Source: Gnetum montanum (Eukaryota > Streptophyta > Gnetopsida > Gnetales > Gnetaceae). From it: a stretch of 64,000 nucleotides of DNA. The position numbers and the translations under genes were made by a program. The notes under the pieces were generated by a model. It did no database searches. It saw nothing but the letters and a program-made list of their open reading frames with translations, and was not told where the DNA came from. Numbering within the stretch: the stretch's first letter is position 1; each line of letters begins with the position of its first letter. The DNA is taken from NCBI GenBank assembly GCA_015680685.1, contig MNCI01034145.1:78486-142485 (forward strand), in the 5' to 3' direction. Below are positions 1 through 12,690 of the stretch, one piece after another.

Positions 1-634
1 GCATCTTCTACGCACTCCTGGCCTTATAAATACCTAGATGAGCAACGCTCAAAGGGTTGGTGAGCAAGTTGGTTGGCAAGCAATTTGGTTGGTTAGCAAA
101 CAAACTGACTGGCAAGTTAGCAAAAATTTGAGCAAGCAAGTTAGCACTTCTGCAAGTTAGCAAACTGAAAAATCTTGAGCACTGTAAACATTCTTCCTAT
201 TTAACATTTTGTTTGCACTTTCCCATTACCTTTGTAGCATTTCGCAGTGTCAACCCCTGAGTTCGTGTTCAAGCACACGTTCAGCTTGCTTTGGATGTTT
301 TGGTTACTTTTGGGATCTCTATGCTTCCCAATGTCGTGCAACCAATTGTATCCACTTTGACAGAGTAAAGTTGTAGCTTTGAAGCGGTGCATTCTCTTAA
401 CTACATTTTACTTTTCTTTTCTGCCTGTCATTGCATTTTACATCATTTTTCGCTTTCTCACATTTAAAAATTATTACTTTATGTTACAAGTATCACTTTC
501 AAAAATCCCCAATTTGCAAAAGGTTATAGTAACATCGATTAAGTCTTTGTCTGATCAATCAGACCATTCAGGGTGCACCGTTTCCACTTTATCCAGCACG
601 ACCCTCACACGGATCCGGGGTTAAAACTATCACA
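1..634 (+). repeat. Probable truncated LTR, R/U5-like end
   Basis: A TATA-like TTATAAATAC at 25-34 is followed by a run of short repeats of the type AGCAAGTT/GTTAGCAA (about 55-175), then a T-rich stretch, and a possible LTR end in ATCACA at 634. The layout of TATA box, short leader repeats and a CA end resembles the promoter-to-U5 part of an LTR retrotransposon entering from the left edge. No mate was found in the window and no clear primer binding site follows, so this is inference. Open frames in it (63-81 codons) are not credible genes. Confidence 0.35.
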
Positions 635-3600
635 ACCAAAGACCTCTCGATGTTTTCCAGCCGTCGACGTTTTCGGTCGCTGCAAGGCCTACGCAACAAG
701 AATAGGCTAGTATTCTATCAAAGTTCAACTTTTAACACATTGGATACAACCAACTTGATCTTGAAGGAGATAGAAGAAAGGATACCAAAAATATATCAAG
801 AGATGTAGGGTAAGCATCACAATCTTAGGAAGTTATTTTTTTTTATTGTATAGAATAAAAAACATAACTAACAACCTATTTGTTTTAATTTTTTATATAG
901 ATCCTAGGGAAAGAAGTCAGAAGCTAATAGCAAAGCACACACCCATGCAAATTGAAGAGGAGAAAGAGGAAGAAGCTACTGGGAACATATAAAGATGGTG
1001 ACTTTATATGCATCACTTACGTTTGACATAGAAAAATAAACTTTTTTGTAAAAACTTCAAGTGTAAATGACATTTTAAAAAATAAAATGTCACATCAAAT
1101 GTTATGATGTGCACCAATTATAACATTTTCAGAAGTAAATTCTAGTTCTCATGTCATTGTGAATTAACCATCCTTATGTAATGACAGTTATGATAATGAT
1201 GCAATGTAATAATGCTAAGTAATTGCTTATCACTTTAACATTACATACTAAAAGTACTTAACTAATGAAAAATTCTAACAAATACTTAACATCAAATTTA
1301 AGCATGATTTTAATAGGCACTAGTAGATGTCTATCACTTAAGAAAAAGTAGTAACCAAAAGATAAAGTACTTAACATGAAACCACAGTTTAAATAATGTA
1401 TTTAAGCTAACCATCATGACATGCTATAATTTCATCTTCTATAAACCATCATTGTTTGTTTTGATGATTAAGAAAATGATGTAAGGCATTAACATTGAAC
1501 TGTACATTATTTATCATTACCTAATAAAAGTGAACATTAAGAAAGAAATAAAAATAAAAGCATGCCTACCAGGTAGTAGTAAATATTCATGAATTAGGAA
1601 AAGTGGCAAACAAAGAATGATTAAGAATTTTGAAGCTCATGCATCCAATGGTATTATGTTAGTAATTAATTTTTGAGTAGTTAAGTGAGAAGAACAAAAG
1701 AAATCTTTCTTTTTAAATGAGGCTATGTCAAGTTCTCCAAAGCCTAAATCAACAAACTCAATGCTAGAGAGAGACTCATCAGCTAGATCTATTAGGTCTA
1801 TGGTAATAGTAGAATTTTTAGGAGAAGAAGCAACCATAGATTTACCAATAGGTTCAGTTTTGATATCAACTAGTTCTTCACTAAGCTGATAAGGTTAGTG
1901 AAATACCCTCCTTTCTAGGCCTTAGGTTGGAGGGCATTATGATTTTTACAACCCTTAATGAAATGACCTTGCAATGAAAGAAAACAAAGGAACCTAGTGT
2001 GAATCCATGATCCAAGGAAAAGAGAAGAAACTAAATAGCTAAAGAAAAGATTTGTGTAAATATAAAATCACCTAAAACATATATATCTCTATGTGGAAAA
2101 AAGATTAATACAAACTGCAAAACTGAATCTCCATAACATAGGTATAAAATGGCATGATATAAAAGATCCAATCATACAAATATCCATATATCCAAAATCA
2201 GGGAAAAAGAGATATAATATTTAGCATAAAAGCTAAAATGTCAAATACATAAAATAGTCAAAACATAAGTTGAACACATACTATCATCATGTTCATATCA
2301 TCATATCAAATCCTTCAAGAACTTCCATCTCCTTCCAATCAATTAACTTGAAAATAAAATGAGTTATCAACATAAAATTGAGTGAGAAACATTGGCAACA
2401 TCTCCAATCATTGAATAAACAAATCTCATGGAGTTATAAGGAGCATGGCTGATCAACAAGAAATATTAGCTTAAACATCCAAGCAAACATGCAATGAACA
2501 ACTAAAACATCCATCTAACAAGTAATACCAAAACTAAGATTTGTCCACTTCAACCATCATCATAACAAGGAAGCTAGCACACACTACTCTTAGTGTCAAA
2601 TGTGTGTCCTATTGTCATGTATACTTACCATAGGCCAAAAATGTATTGATATAAAAATCAAATTACTAAGCACTTCAATTTATTATTAGTCCCAATGAAA
2701 CATGAAGCATCATCCTAAACATCACATCCAATGTTTCCCAACATACTAGTGTTAGGGGCATCACCTAGGACATTACCTCTAACATTCTAGATGCATAACA
2801 CAAAAGATCAATGAACCATAAAATCACCCTTTTGCATAGGATGAGGCCTCCAACAAAAGCCATACTAATGCATTCCAGTAGAGTTCAATCACAAAACCAT
2901 CTCTACAAAGCCCATCTCCAACTAGCCACACAAACTTGATGCTAGCTCCAACATCCAAATAATCAATAAACAACAACCATAGCATTCAAATTGATGGAGA
3001 AGAGCATAACAACCAAATAAAAGAGTCCATTACATCAAGTGATCCAACAATCTAATGGATCCTCACAAGGATACTAATCCAAGAAACTACATCACACCAA
3101 TAAGCCAAATCCAATCATAAGAAAATTCAACATCATAAAGAACCGATCCAATAGCCAAGAGATCTTACACAACTCAATCACATCCCAAGATGCTAACAAA
3201 GTCTAAGGAGAGAAAACATGATCATAACTTCTAATAATTCGATAATTTCATAACAGAGAGGAAGACTGGAGTTACCAATAATCAAAAATCAAATATGGAT
3301 TAACAAATACACAATGGAATAATCAAATAATGACATAGAATATTAGACTCCAATCCCAATGAAAATATTATCAAGATTGAAAAGGTAGGAAGCTTGTATA
3401 AAGACCTAGAAATATTAGTAAACATTCAAGGTGGAATTCTAAGATAATCAAAGAGAACAAGATCACAATCAACAAAGATATTGAATAAATCACAAGTATT
3501 CAAGCCAAAGGGAAAATTAACCAATAATTAAAGATTCAAAGGAAATAATATTAATCTAATAAATGGGGAATATTTAACAAGATTTTAGAAAAGCTTAAAG

Positions 3601-3660
3601 ACAAATTCTAATTTTCAAGCCAAAATGGAGGAGCAAATTCCATAAGATCCAAGTTAGGTC
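635..3660. other. AT-rich stretch without recognisable gene
   Basis: Reading both strands I see no conserved domain, LTR pair or tRNA-like sequence. A purine-rich piece at 765-990 reads as scattered Glu/Lys-rich codons broken by stops and may be the start of the internal region of the LTR-like sequence on its left. The rest is low-complexity, A-rich on the + strand, and probably the decayed 3' part of the minus-strand gypsy-like element further right. Confidence 0.4.
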
Positions 3661-3677
3661 AAAGCTGAACTTACAAG

Positions 3678-3932
3678 AGAGACATCTTGGAGTAACTAGA
3701 GATGTCTCTAATGAAGATGAGACATATTAGGTAACTTCAAGACATCTTGGCCCTAATTAAGATGTCTCAACTAAGACATCATGGCATCTTGGATGAGATG
3801 TCTTAGATGAGACATCTGACATTTTGGATGAGACATCTCACCTAAACTTGAGATGTCTAGATCTAAGATGACACATCTTGTCCAAGTATTTGGTTTGTAG
3901 AAGGAGCATCTAACAGAGATGTGGGACATCTC
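3678..3932. repeat. Cluster of GACATCT/AGATGTC inverted motifs
   Basis: About eleven copies of GACATCT or its reverse complement AGATGTC occur in 255 bp. They pair as hairpins: AGAGACATCT at 3678-3687 with AGATGTCTCT at 3700-3709 (10 bp stem, 12 nt loop), and GACATCTT at 3741-3748 with AAGATGTC at 3759-3766 (8 bp stem, 10 nt loop). The second is the same arrangement as in the array at 39326-39500, so the two loci are probably copies of one LTR family, in which this would be a promoter-proximal (U3) region. Confidence 0.6.
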
Positions 3933-3939
3933 ATATAGT

Positions 3940-5480
3940 AGGGAAAGAATAGGAAATAATGGAAAAATGCAAAGATGGGAATAATGGGTAGGAAAACAAG
4001 AAGTAAGAGCTTAATAACTCAAGTACAAGAATTGACAAGGAATGCAAGCAATCATAAGACTGAATTGGTAGCTCAATTGACAAAGAGAAAGGCTAGAAAT
4101 CTTAATAGAAAAAGACTAGTAACCAAAATCACATATGCACAAGAGAAATAGAAATTCAAGCCAATCCAATATGTAAAAATGGGGACCATCAAAGAAGCAT
4201 GAAGCTCAAATCAAGGAAAATGGATCTAGACAAAGTATCAAAATAAGTAAAATAAAATCCCGAGAAGTTCACACCAACCATCATGGAAAACCAAGACACA
4301 TCTTTTTCTCTCTCTAGGAATCCAAGATCATAACTACATAAAAAATTACAACAATTCTACCTTTAAATTACAATCAACTAAATGCACTAATGGCAAAACC
4401 TTATTCCATAAAAATTATTGAAATGATCTCATAGAACCCATGTCCAAAATCCATAAAACAACAAAATCCAAAATCTTAAATTCAACATACAGAATCTATG
4501 AAAATATTATTCCAAGCATGCAAAGCAATACCCATTAGTTCAAAAATAATATCATATTCATATGGAAAAATAAATAATATGCATCCTATGAATATGCACA
4601 AAACCCATAACTGTAAAAGGAAAAGAAGCTAAGATAACTCATCTCCAAATCAAAATGATAAAAAGCTGCAACAGAGGAAAGATAACCATAAAGATCTAAG
4701 CAATCTACATAACTGATCCTTAATCCACTAGTACCTCCATAGCTTGAATCTCCCACAGCACCTCTCCTAAATCATTAAAGTGTATGAAAAGAATGATTCA
4801 TGGAAGTTTTATGAAGATGATCAAGAAAAACCATGGAATGAGTAAAAACACCAATTGCCCAATCTAATACAAAGCTAAAAAAAATGATACCAAAAATCTA
4901 ATCTATCTCAAGCATAACTTCCTCTCCCACTCATGTAACTCTCACACGTGTAAAATAATTAAAAGAGTAAAATATCATAAAATCCACCATACTAAAAATA
5001 TATTAGAACATCCTCTCATTAAAATAAAATAAAACTAATCTAAAAAAATGCATACATAAACATATATTATACATATAGAAATCATCAAACCACATAACTA
5101 CAAAGGCCACAACATGCACTCTAGGAAAATAATTAAACAAACCATAAATCACATGCCATGCCATGCTTCCAACCAATTCTCATGAGATGTTTCCACAATT
5201 AGCAACAAGATTAGAGCACATTTTCTAGATGATAACAAAAAAATATACATAATAATTAAATATTAAAAGATACATAAGAACATCCATGCATCACCATAAA
5301 ACCTATAGGGAAAACCATAAAAAGAATACTAAACCAAAATAGGAATAGAACACATACAAGTATAAGCATCACCAACTCTACAAAGATCATATGTACCAAA
5401 GATTCCAAAATATAGGTTGTTACAATCAAGCTTTCCAATCTAAGTAGTAAACACTTGGAAATATGTGTCAACTGAGATAA
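3940..5480. other. AT-rich stretch without recognisable gene
   Basis: Nothing convincing on either strand. It lies between the hairpin cluster and the protease remnant of the minus-strand gypsy-like element and is where that element's pol genes would be expected. I could not find reverse transcriptase, RNase H or integrase motifs, so pol is either deleted or beyond recognition. A 71-codon minus frame at 5256-5471 is hydrophobic but not conserved-looking. Confidence 0.4.
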
Positions 5481-5489
5481 CTATCTTAT

Positions 5490-8400
5490 GCTTACTAAAG
5501 GAAATGTAAATCTCTTGAGTTATAAGTGATGATATTGCACAATGCTAAGCTAGCCAAGGATGTTCTAGTATTCCATTGACACCAAGACACTCACATATGA
5601 TCATAAAAAAAGCTTAAGATTGCACAAAATCACCTACTATAAATGGTAACCTAATGGAACCTACGACTTCTCCTCACATACCATTAAAGGAAATGAAATT
5701 AGTGCAAGTTTCATTGAAAGCTACTTCATCATGGAGATCAAGATTCTTGATAATAATCATGTGATCATGTTAGATCCAACATTGTCATCAATATGTATTA
5801 GTGGAATTGAAGCATTAAGTAATAGTTTAATGGTGATGTAGAGTAGTAGTTAACAAATATCTTCTATCTTAAAATCAATCTTGATGTTCTTACCATGAAA
5901 GTTTAGACTATTTAATCCATAATTAGGGACCTGAAGGAAGAAAGATATAGCCTTTGTTTGAGCTAGAATATCACTTGGAACCACGATCATTTTCAAAACA
6001 TCATATGATGTAGCATGATGCTCTTTATATATTTATATGAGGTTGTACAAGGACAAGTTTGTGTGTGTGTGTGTGTGTTTTTTTTTTCTTTTTTTCTTTT
6101 TTTTTTTTTGAGCAAACAATGATGGTCATCTATTGTAGGGCCTTATTACATGGGGCTAGTACCACTATAACTAGATTTATAGGATTAGATGAAGGTGGAA
6201 GACTACTTGAAGAAATAGCTTCCTATTTTTATTAGAAAGAAACCTTTTGGGATGTTTTAGAAGGTTGCTTTTGTGCATCAGTAATTTTCTTCTTTTGCTT
6301 GCCTAATTGTGACTAATTGATTTGCTAGCCTAGATAAGGATTCTTACTTGAGACAATAAAAAGGAATGGTTAGATGTTTGGGATGTAGTAGGTGAAGGGG
6401 TGTTTTGAGATTTAGAGTGATATGTAATGGAATGGGAATAGGAAGGATGAGTAGGTTGAGAAACAAAAGTGGAATTGTAGGTAACAGTATGAGATGTCGT
6501 TGGATTTTGATTATTTAAAACAACATAACTATGATATGGAGATGAGGATGAGCGACTTGGCTTCACTAAAGGGGTGGTGTAGTCATACCAATAAATTACA
6601 AAAGGCTTTTGAGGTTAGGCTGAAGATTATTAATGTTGTTTGTAATCAAACTAGTGAATAACATAAGGCTTCCTAGGTGGGACGTGACAAGCTTTATATT
6701 TTAGCTTGAAAGTTGAAATGATGCTTCCAACTCCTAAGGGGTTCTAAAATACTTCAAAAAATTTGTTATATGGATGCATAGTGGATGGCTTAGTTTCCAC
6801 CACTTTAATAGTTATCTATGTCATTACTGGAAGTCTCATAATAGTAGTAATACTTCTAGTAGTCATATCACTTAGGCACCTCAAGGTCACCTTCTTATCT
6901 TTGAGAAAGATCCATTACTATAAGACAAATTTTATGGTAACATGCTTTTGCTTGATCAAAAACCTACTTCCTCTTAAGGTGGCCATCCCTAAGAAGGTTA
7001 TTAAGAAGCAAAGAGTAACTCATGGGTATCTTGGTATATTGATCTCTATTTCTTTAAGGTTTCTGCTAATGGGTAGAAGATGAAGCAATTAAGGAAGTGT
7101 TTCTTTGTCCATTAGAAAAAAAAACCCTAAGAAGTTGGTTGTTCCTTCTCTTTTTTTGCAACTTTGTTAGCTTTATCATAGATTAACATTAATTTTTCAT
7201 CACCATATTGAATGGTAGCTTCTTTAATGCATTTGGTAGCTAGGAAAGCATCATTTAAAGTATGAGTCTTAGAATAAGTCATCCTTTTCTAAATGTAGTC
7301 TATTACCATAGCTTCAAAGATGTCTTATAGATGGCATTCCTCTAAATGATATGGCAGCTTGGTTTATGTTATTGTTCATCAAAAGATGAATTTATCAATA
7401 GGTTTGTTTGGAGTTTGCTTGATGGCTACAAATGGCTTAACACTTGTGCTCTAAGAAATGTTAAACTTGAAAAGTTCAATAAAAGCTACAAGCAATTATT
7501 CTAGAGAGGTAATAGATCCGTGACCCAAAGATCTATACCATTCCAAATCTTTTTTAGAAAAAGAATTATAGAAGCATCTCAGCATAATATAAGGATAAGA
7601 AAAAATAAGCATGCACTTATTACTAAATGTAACCACATAGTTCATAGGATCTCTTATTTTGCCATCATATTTTGTAAAAAACTAGGACTAAAACTGCCTT
7701 GGGTAAAACTAGCAAAGGAATAGTAGAGCTTATAGGATCACTTAGAACTTGATCTAAGGAAATAGGTGAATTTTCTTGTATATTCAATGCCTTAGCTACT
7801 TTATCTTTGATATTTTGGAGATGAAGCATAACATTATTAACTAGTGCTAATAGCTTTGGATCTATTCCAAAAGAGTAAGGAACAGGTTGAGCTATAATGG
7901 CTGGTGATAATGTCATAGTAGTACATATGTATGACATAGGTCCTAAAGTGGTAGAATCAAGTATACCCAATGAAACTAAATTATATGTGCATATAGGAAA
8001 AGAGGGTACACTAGCATGTTAGGAAATGTTGAACAATAGTGGGGTAGTAGAAATAGGGGATGAGATGAACTGAAAAGGAGGTATGGTAGGTTGAGGTTAA
8101 GAAATGAAGTATGGAGATCCAAAAGGTGGAACAAAAGACTAGAAGATGGAATAGATGATAGAGTGGTCAAGCAAAACTCATGGGAAGACTAAGTGATCCT
8201 ATAGTAAGAGGAATAGATCTTAATGAAGAACTCTAAGAAACCATGATGTTGATGTTATGGATATGATATGATAGATTATTACTTTTTTCAAGCTCTCTAG
8301 TTGATTGTTCTGTGCTTTCTCTTCTTTCTCTAATGGTGATATGATTATAAGAGGTTAACCTAGAATGGTTCACATGCTAGCCTTTTCAATTTATAGGTGT

Positions 8401-8693
8401 ATTCTTTTTTGCATCTTTTTCTACTCCATTATGAACTTTGAAAATTTTTTGGCTTCCCCATGATCCAATTTGATTGGATGATTTGGATTAGAAAGGAAAA
8501 GAGCCAAGTCATTAGCTTGCTCATATTTTTCCATGAGCTTGAACATATCATGTGTAAGTAAATAGCCTAGTTTTTACTTGGTATAGGATATCTTATAGTC
8601 CCTTAAGCTTAGTGTCTCTAAAAAGCCTTTATTTCTTTTCAAATCAATGAGCTTCTAAAGTTTAAAGAAACTTAAATTAGAAGATGATGCCAT
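5490..8693 (-). pseudogene. Ty3/gypsy gag-protease remnant
   Basis: Degenerate gag-pro of an LTR retrotransposon read on the minus strand from an ATG at 8693. Around 7300-7720, with several stops and frame changes, the frame reads as a Retrotrans_gag core: a KIRDPMNYVVTF-like start, then LEWYRSLGHGSITSLE, then VKPFVAIKQTPNKPIDKFI. These fit the plant gypsy gag pattern (..EWY..L..GSI.S.E...FNI..IKQ....ID.FI). Near 5520-5680 a second piece reads GSIRLPFIVGDF then LGVNGILEHPWLA, matching the C-terminal half of a gypsy aspartic protease. Between them lies a Ser/Pro/Thr-rich linker (6330-6566), a usual gag-pro spacer. No LTRs were assigned with confidence; the right end is cut by or abuts the element at 9450. 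Confidence 0.7.
6060..6110 (+). repeat. (GT)n microsatellite followed by poly-T
   Basis: About nine to ten GT repeats run directly into a T-rich tract broken by a few C. This is simple-sequence DNA inside the gypsy remnant. Confidence 0.9.
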
Positions 8694-9449
8694 AGTTGCA
8701 AATGTATTGTGAAAATAGCTATAACTTCATAGTGTTGTTACCAAAACTTCAGCTTTCCCTGCAAATAGGTTTACACTTGAAAAAGAAGGGAAGAGCTATA
8801 TGTTTGAAGAAAACATAAAATTCACAGGAGAACTGATGTGATGTTAGTACTTTAATGTGACATGTCATTTAGACTTAGAAAAAGTGTAAAGTAAAGAGAA
8901 ATCTTAGAAATGACATTAATTTCTTGGAGTTCTTTCTTCTAGCACCAAAAAGATAGTGTAGTAAAAATCATCATAATCCAAGATTCAATATAACCTAATG
9001 TAAAAATGAGATCATTAATTCCACACTCACCAAACGATCTAAAAATTAAAATTTTCAAATCAAAAGGGGACTTATAGATGATTGGAAAAACTGACAATCT
9101 AAGATAGTGCTTTTGCCAAATAGTCGCAAGTATAAAGCAAATAGAAACACACATGGAATAGCCAATAAAAAGAAAATAAATGAAAAACATACATGTAATG
9201 CAATATAGAGAAGAAGCAAAGTGTCTGTATGGCTAATGGGGAAACAAAGAAATACAAAGCATATCAAAAGAAAATCTATTAAACACTATGCCCTTGAATT
9301 GAAGGGATGCTTAAATAGATTCAATAGAATGCTAGAGATTTAAAAAGAAACTAAAAGTTAAAATAGTGGAAATAAACAACTCAGGAAAGGAACTTGAAAA
9401 TCTATGGTAGGAATCTTGTGAAATGAATCAAGGATCAGAGATGACTAAG
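8694..9449. other. Probable 5' leader/LTR remnant of the minus-strand gypsy-like element
   Basis: This stretch lies upstream of the gag remnant on the minus strand. It has no coding motif. By position it should contain that element's leader and 5' LTR, but I found no matching LTR copy elsewhere, so the assignment is positional only. Confidence 0.3.
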
Positions 9450-10024
9450 TGTCATGTCCCCATTTCCAAATGATGCTGCTGCATAACAAAGATGATGTCT
9501 CTTCATAACAAGTGATTATTATTATCATAACAAGACCCGAAAGGACATTTGTAATTGAGACCCGAAAGGGTGCATTATAATAAAGGATGTGTCTCTTAAG
9601 GTAATCTTTAGGGGTTTGACCTAAGGCATTTATACTCAAGCTTAGAAGTCATGCCAGCATAGAGTGGTGGAGCTGATACAAGAAAATCATAATAGCCAAA
9701 TGAAGTAGGACATGAAGTGGACTAGCCATCCCTTCTGGTTGAGTTATAGGCCTAACCATGGTGGCAGTGCTAGATTGCCTCTAAGGAATAAATGCCAAAG
9801 GAAGAAAACCCTAAAGAACACTCTCATATCATGATCTAGATACTTTATTATATATCAATAAAGCATTTTTTTTCTTTCTCTTTCTACACTTTCTCTATTA
9901 TTTCCTTTATGCAAAATGTCAAATGTTATATATATTGATGTTTGGTATATTGTCTTCTTATGCATAATGTCTAATATTACTTATATTTGATGTTTTCCAT
10001 GACATCCAGGAATGAGATGTCACA
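9450..10024 (+). repeat. 5' LTR of the LARD-like element
   Basis: It begins TGTCATGTCC and ends GATGTCACA. It contains two nearby copies of GACCCGAAAGG and an AATAAAGCAT polyadenylation-type signal near 9860. It matches 16008-16581 along its whole length. Minus-strand open frames in it (9445-9639) are reproduced in the other LTR but are not known proteins. Confidence 0.88.
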
Positions 10025-10026
10025 AT

Positions 10027-10039
10027 TGGTATTAAAGCA
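10027..10039 (+). other. Primer binding site, initiator-Met tRNA type
   Basis: TGGTATTAAAGCA lies two bases after the LTR end. It matches the plant consensus TGGTATCAGAGC with two differences, as expected for priming by the 3' end of initiator methionine tRNA. Confidence 0.75.
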
Positions 10040-11376
10040 AATCACGAACCAAAGGCCATTCAAAACCATGGACCAACTACAACATGAACCTAATGATAAA
10101 CGATGAAGCCATGACATAGGGAAAGTCATTGATCATCACTGGGTGTACCATATGTTTGTGATGTAAGTAGAAGATACCTTTCCATATATCACTGGATGAT
10201 GTAACCATGACCTGAATTAATTTTGTTTATTAAAACTCACTATCCTAAGCAACTTAGAGTCATTTATAAGTCATCATGTCTTCCATATATCAACTTGGTG
10301 ATTTTATTTTGGTAAAATCAGCTAGTTGGATCTTTCAAAATATTGAAAAATTAAAATCCATTTTTGAATCCTAAGACTATGTTCAATGCTTAGTACTCAT
10401 TGATATGATTCCAACCATACAAATTTTATCTCAATCGAACTTACGGTTTAAGAGATATTGATGTTTAAAGTTTCTCATGCATTAAAATAATATTAATTTA
10501 TTAAATTATTATTATTATTATATATATATAATAAGAGTAGAAGATAGTGGGAGGTCATGGGTTCAACCCCAGCTCCCATACTTTACTTTTTAATATATAT
10601 ATATATATATATAATAAAATTTTTTTCGAGAGGTTATGGGTTCAAACCCCAAACCCCCACCCCGAATGCAAAAAATATTTTTTAAAAAAATTGGCCCTAG
10701 TAGCTAGGACCAGGACTAGCCCTTGCTACTGGCCATAGCAAGGCCTTGCATGCAGGGGCTAGCAGGACTAGCCCTGTAGCATCATGACCAGCAGCACCAG
10801 AGCCTTTGCCACCATGCATGGCCATGCCATAGCCACCGCCTTGCCAACACCAACATAGCCCTAAAAATGATCGTGAAACCCTTGTTGAGGGTCATCGCTC
10901 TACTGCATTCGCTCCTACGATGCCCTACCACCACGCCATGGGTTGCTGCTACTGTCGTCACTTCTCCTCATGCATCACCTTCTTGCCTTATTGTGTCCTA
11001 CTATGCCCAAATCTGCACCTATCATGTGCTGCTGAAACCCTTACCAACTGCACCTCCTACCTTCACACCAAACCCTCTAGCTGCTATTTTCTGCTTGTCG
11101 CTGCTTACTACCAAAAAATCCTTTTGGGCAGGTCACACAACATCATGGCCAACCACTAACCAACAGTAGCAAGGCCTTCTACGTAGCATCGTAGCCAGCC
11201 CCAACAACCAATGGCAATGAGCTGCCACATGCATCACTCATATGTTTTTGCACCGTCGCTCCATAGCCTTCCACGTACCCCACCACGTCCACCTACGCAT
11301 ACCTTCATCTGTACCAACACCCACCTATGTGTGCCCTTGGCAATTTCTCAGCACGTCATTAGATAGTGAAAATGCC
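10040..11376. other. Non-coding internal region of the LARD-like element
   Basis: It contains two (TA)n runs (about 10510-10530 and 10595-10612), each next to a GGGTTCAA(A)CCCC phrase. These phrases look like the T-arm of a tRNA-derived sequence. A GC-richer stretch (10690-11340) follows with repeated GCTAGGACCAGGACTAGCCC-like wording and many CACCATG/CAGCACC phrases. Frames of 79-100 codons at 10867-11169 come from this skewed composition and carry no domain. Confidence 0.5.
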
Positions 11377-11730
11377 ATGGATCACAAGCACCCTTGACCT
11401 CCATGAACACCATCAACGCCATAGATCACAGGCAACCTTGGCACTCCATGGGCATTGATAACGCTGCTGATCATAAGCACCCTTGATGTCCATGGACACC
11501 ATTAGCACCATGGATCACTAGCACTCCTAGCACTTGCTAACATCATCAGCACCATAAATCACTGGCACCCCTGGCATCTGCTAACACCATCGACACTATA
11601 GATCACTGGCACCCCTTGTGTCAACAAACACTATCAGCACGATGGATCACTGACATCCCTAATGCTCCATGGACACTGACGGCACTGCAGATCACTACCA
11701 CCTCTAGTGAATTCCAATTGTCCATCAACT
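11377..11730 (+). repeat. 44 bp minisatellite, eight units
   Basis: Eight diverged units begin with ATGGATCAC or a one- to three-base variant at 11377, 11421, 11465, 11510, 11554, 11598, 11642 and 11687, so spacing is 44 or 45 bp throughout. Units also share CACCCCTGGCA- and AACACCATCAGCACC-like phrases. The period is not a multiple of three and no unit encodes a conserved peptide. Regular spacing despite sequence divergence points to old unit-by-unit expansion. Confidence 0.85.
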
Positions 11731-11740
11731 GATAGAAAAT

Positions 11741-12155
11741 TTGATATAGTGGTGAAGTTAGACCTATGTAAGTGAACCCCAAAAATTAGTCTTCACCCCT
11801 TGCCCAATATAGTGCCTTAAGACCCTCAAAAGCTTAATCTTAGCATAACTCAAGTATACAAAGTTCATTTTCAACATATGAATAGTCCTTTCTATTATTT
11901 TTCACCCTTTTGAACTCAATGGTGAGGTTAGATTTATCATCAGGGTACCTGATAATTCATTGATATCATACATTGTGCCTAATGAATTTAACCTTTTTTG
12001 TTTGGACCTTAAGATCTCTATGGCATGTCATTAGTTACACTACCAGAGTCAGTGTCTTTAAGGGGGGTAGAATGGTTGTTAAGAATTAAATGATGTAGTT
12101 ATATATTGCTAAAATTAGATAATTTAGTAAATCAATTAATCAACTAATAATTAGT
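11741..12155 (+). repeat. Direct duplication, copy 1
   Basis: It matches 12281-12690 with many substitutions and an offset of about 531-541 bp. Both copies contain CTCAAGTATAC, TTTCAACATATGAATA, CCTAATGAATTTAA and a purine run, TTTAAGGGGGGTA, followed by TGTTAAGAA. The purine run before a TG dinucleotide looks like the junction of a polypurine tract with an LTR start. Confidence 0.8.
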
Positions 12156-12280
12156 TTATGTATGGGAAGTCTTGTTTTTTGCACTAAAAGTCCTCAAACT
12201 TAGATGCCATAACTTTTGATTTCAGAAGTCTTTTTTGATGAACAAAGAGTCGTTTCCTATAGATTTCACCCTTCCAAACA

Positions 12281-12690
12281 TAATGGTAAAGTTAGATGTG
12301 TCCCAAGGAACCCAAAAGTTAGTTTTCACTCCTTGCCTGATATAGTGTCTTAAGACCCTCAAAAGATTAATCTTAGCGTAACTCAAGTATACGATGTTAA
12401 TTTTCAACATATGAATAACCATTTCCAACATTTTTCACCCTTCTAGACTCAATGGTAAGGTCAAATTTATCATTCGAGTACCTAATAATTCCTTGATATC
12501 ATAAATTATGCCTAATGAATTTAAGCTTTTTTTAGGATCCTAAAATCACTATGGCATGTCATTAGTTACACTATCAGAGTTAATGTCTTTAAGGGGGGTA
12601 AAAAGGCTGTTAAGAAACAGATGATGTAGTTATATATTACTAAAATTAGATAATTTATTAAATCAATTAATTAGTTGATTACTGGTACTA
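12281..12690 (+). repeat. Direct duplication, copy 2
   Basis: Second copy of the 0.4 kb unit at 11741-12155. It is better preserved at the purine run (TTTAAGGGGGGTAAAA at about 12588) and is followed by the same TGATGTAGTTATATATT phrase. It may be the remains of a different LTR element, or of its two ends, embedded in the LARD-like element. Confidence 0.8.

Noticed and set aside
9445-9639. Conserved small protein, since a near-identical frame appears at 15976-16197
   Set aside because: The similarity is at DNA level because both are the same part of an LTR pair.
10547-11169. Protein-coding genes in the GC-richer part of the LARD
   Set aside because: Several overlapping frames are open at once, with biased composition and no domain; they lie in a non-coding element with (TA)n and minisatellite DNA.
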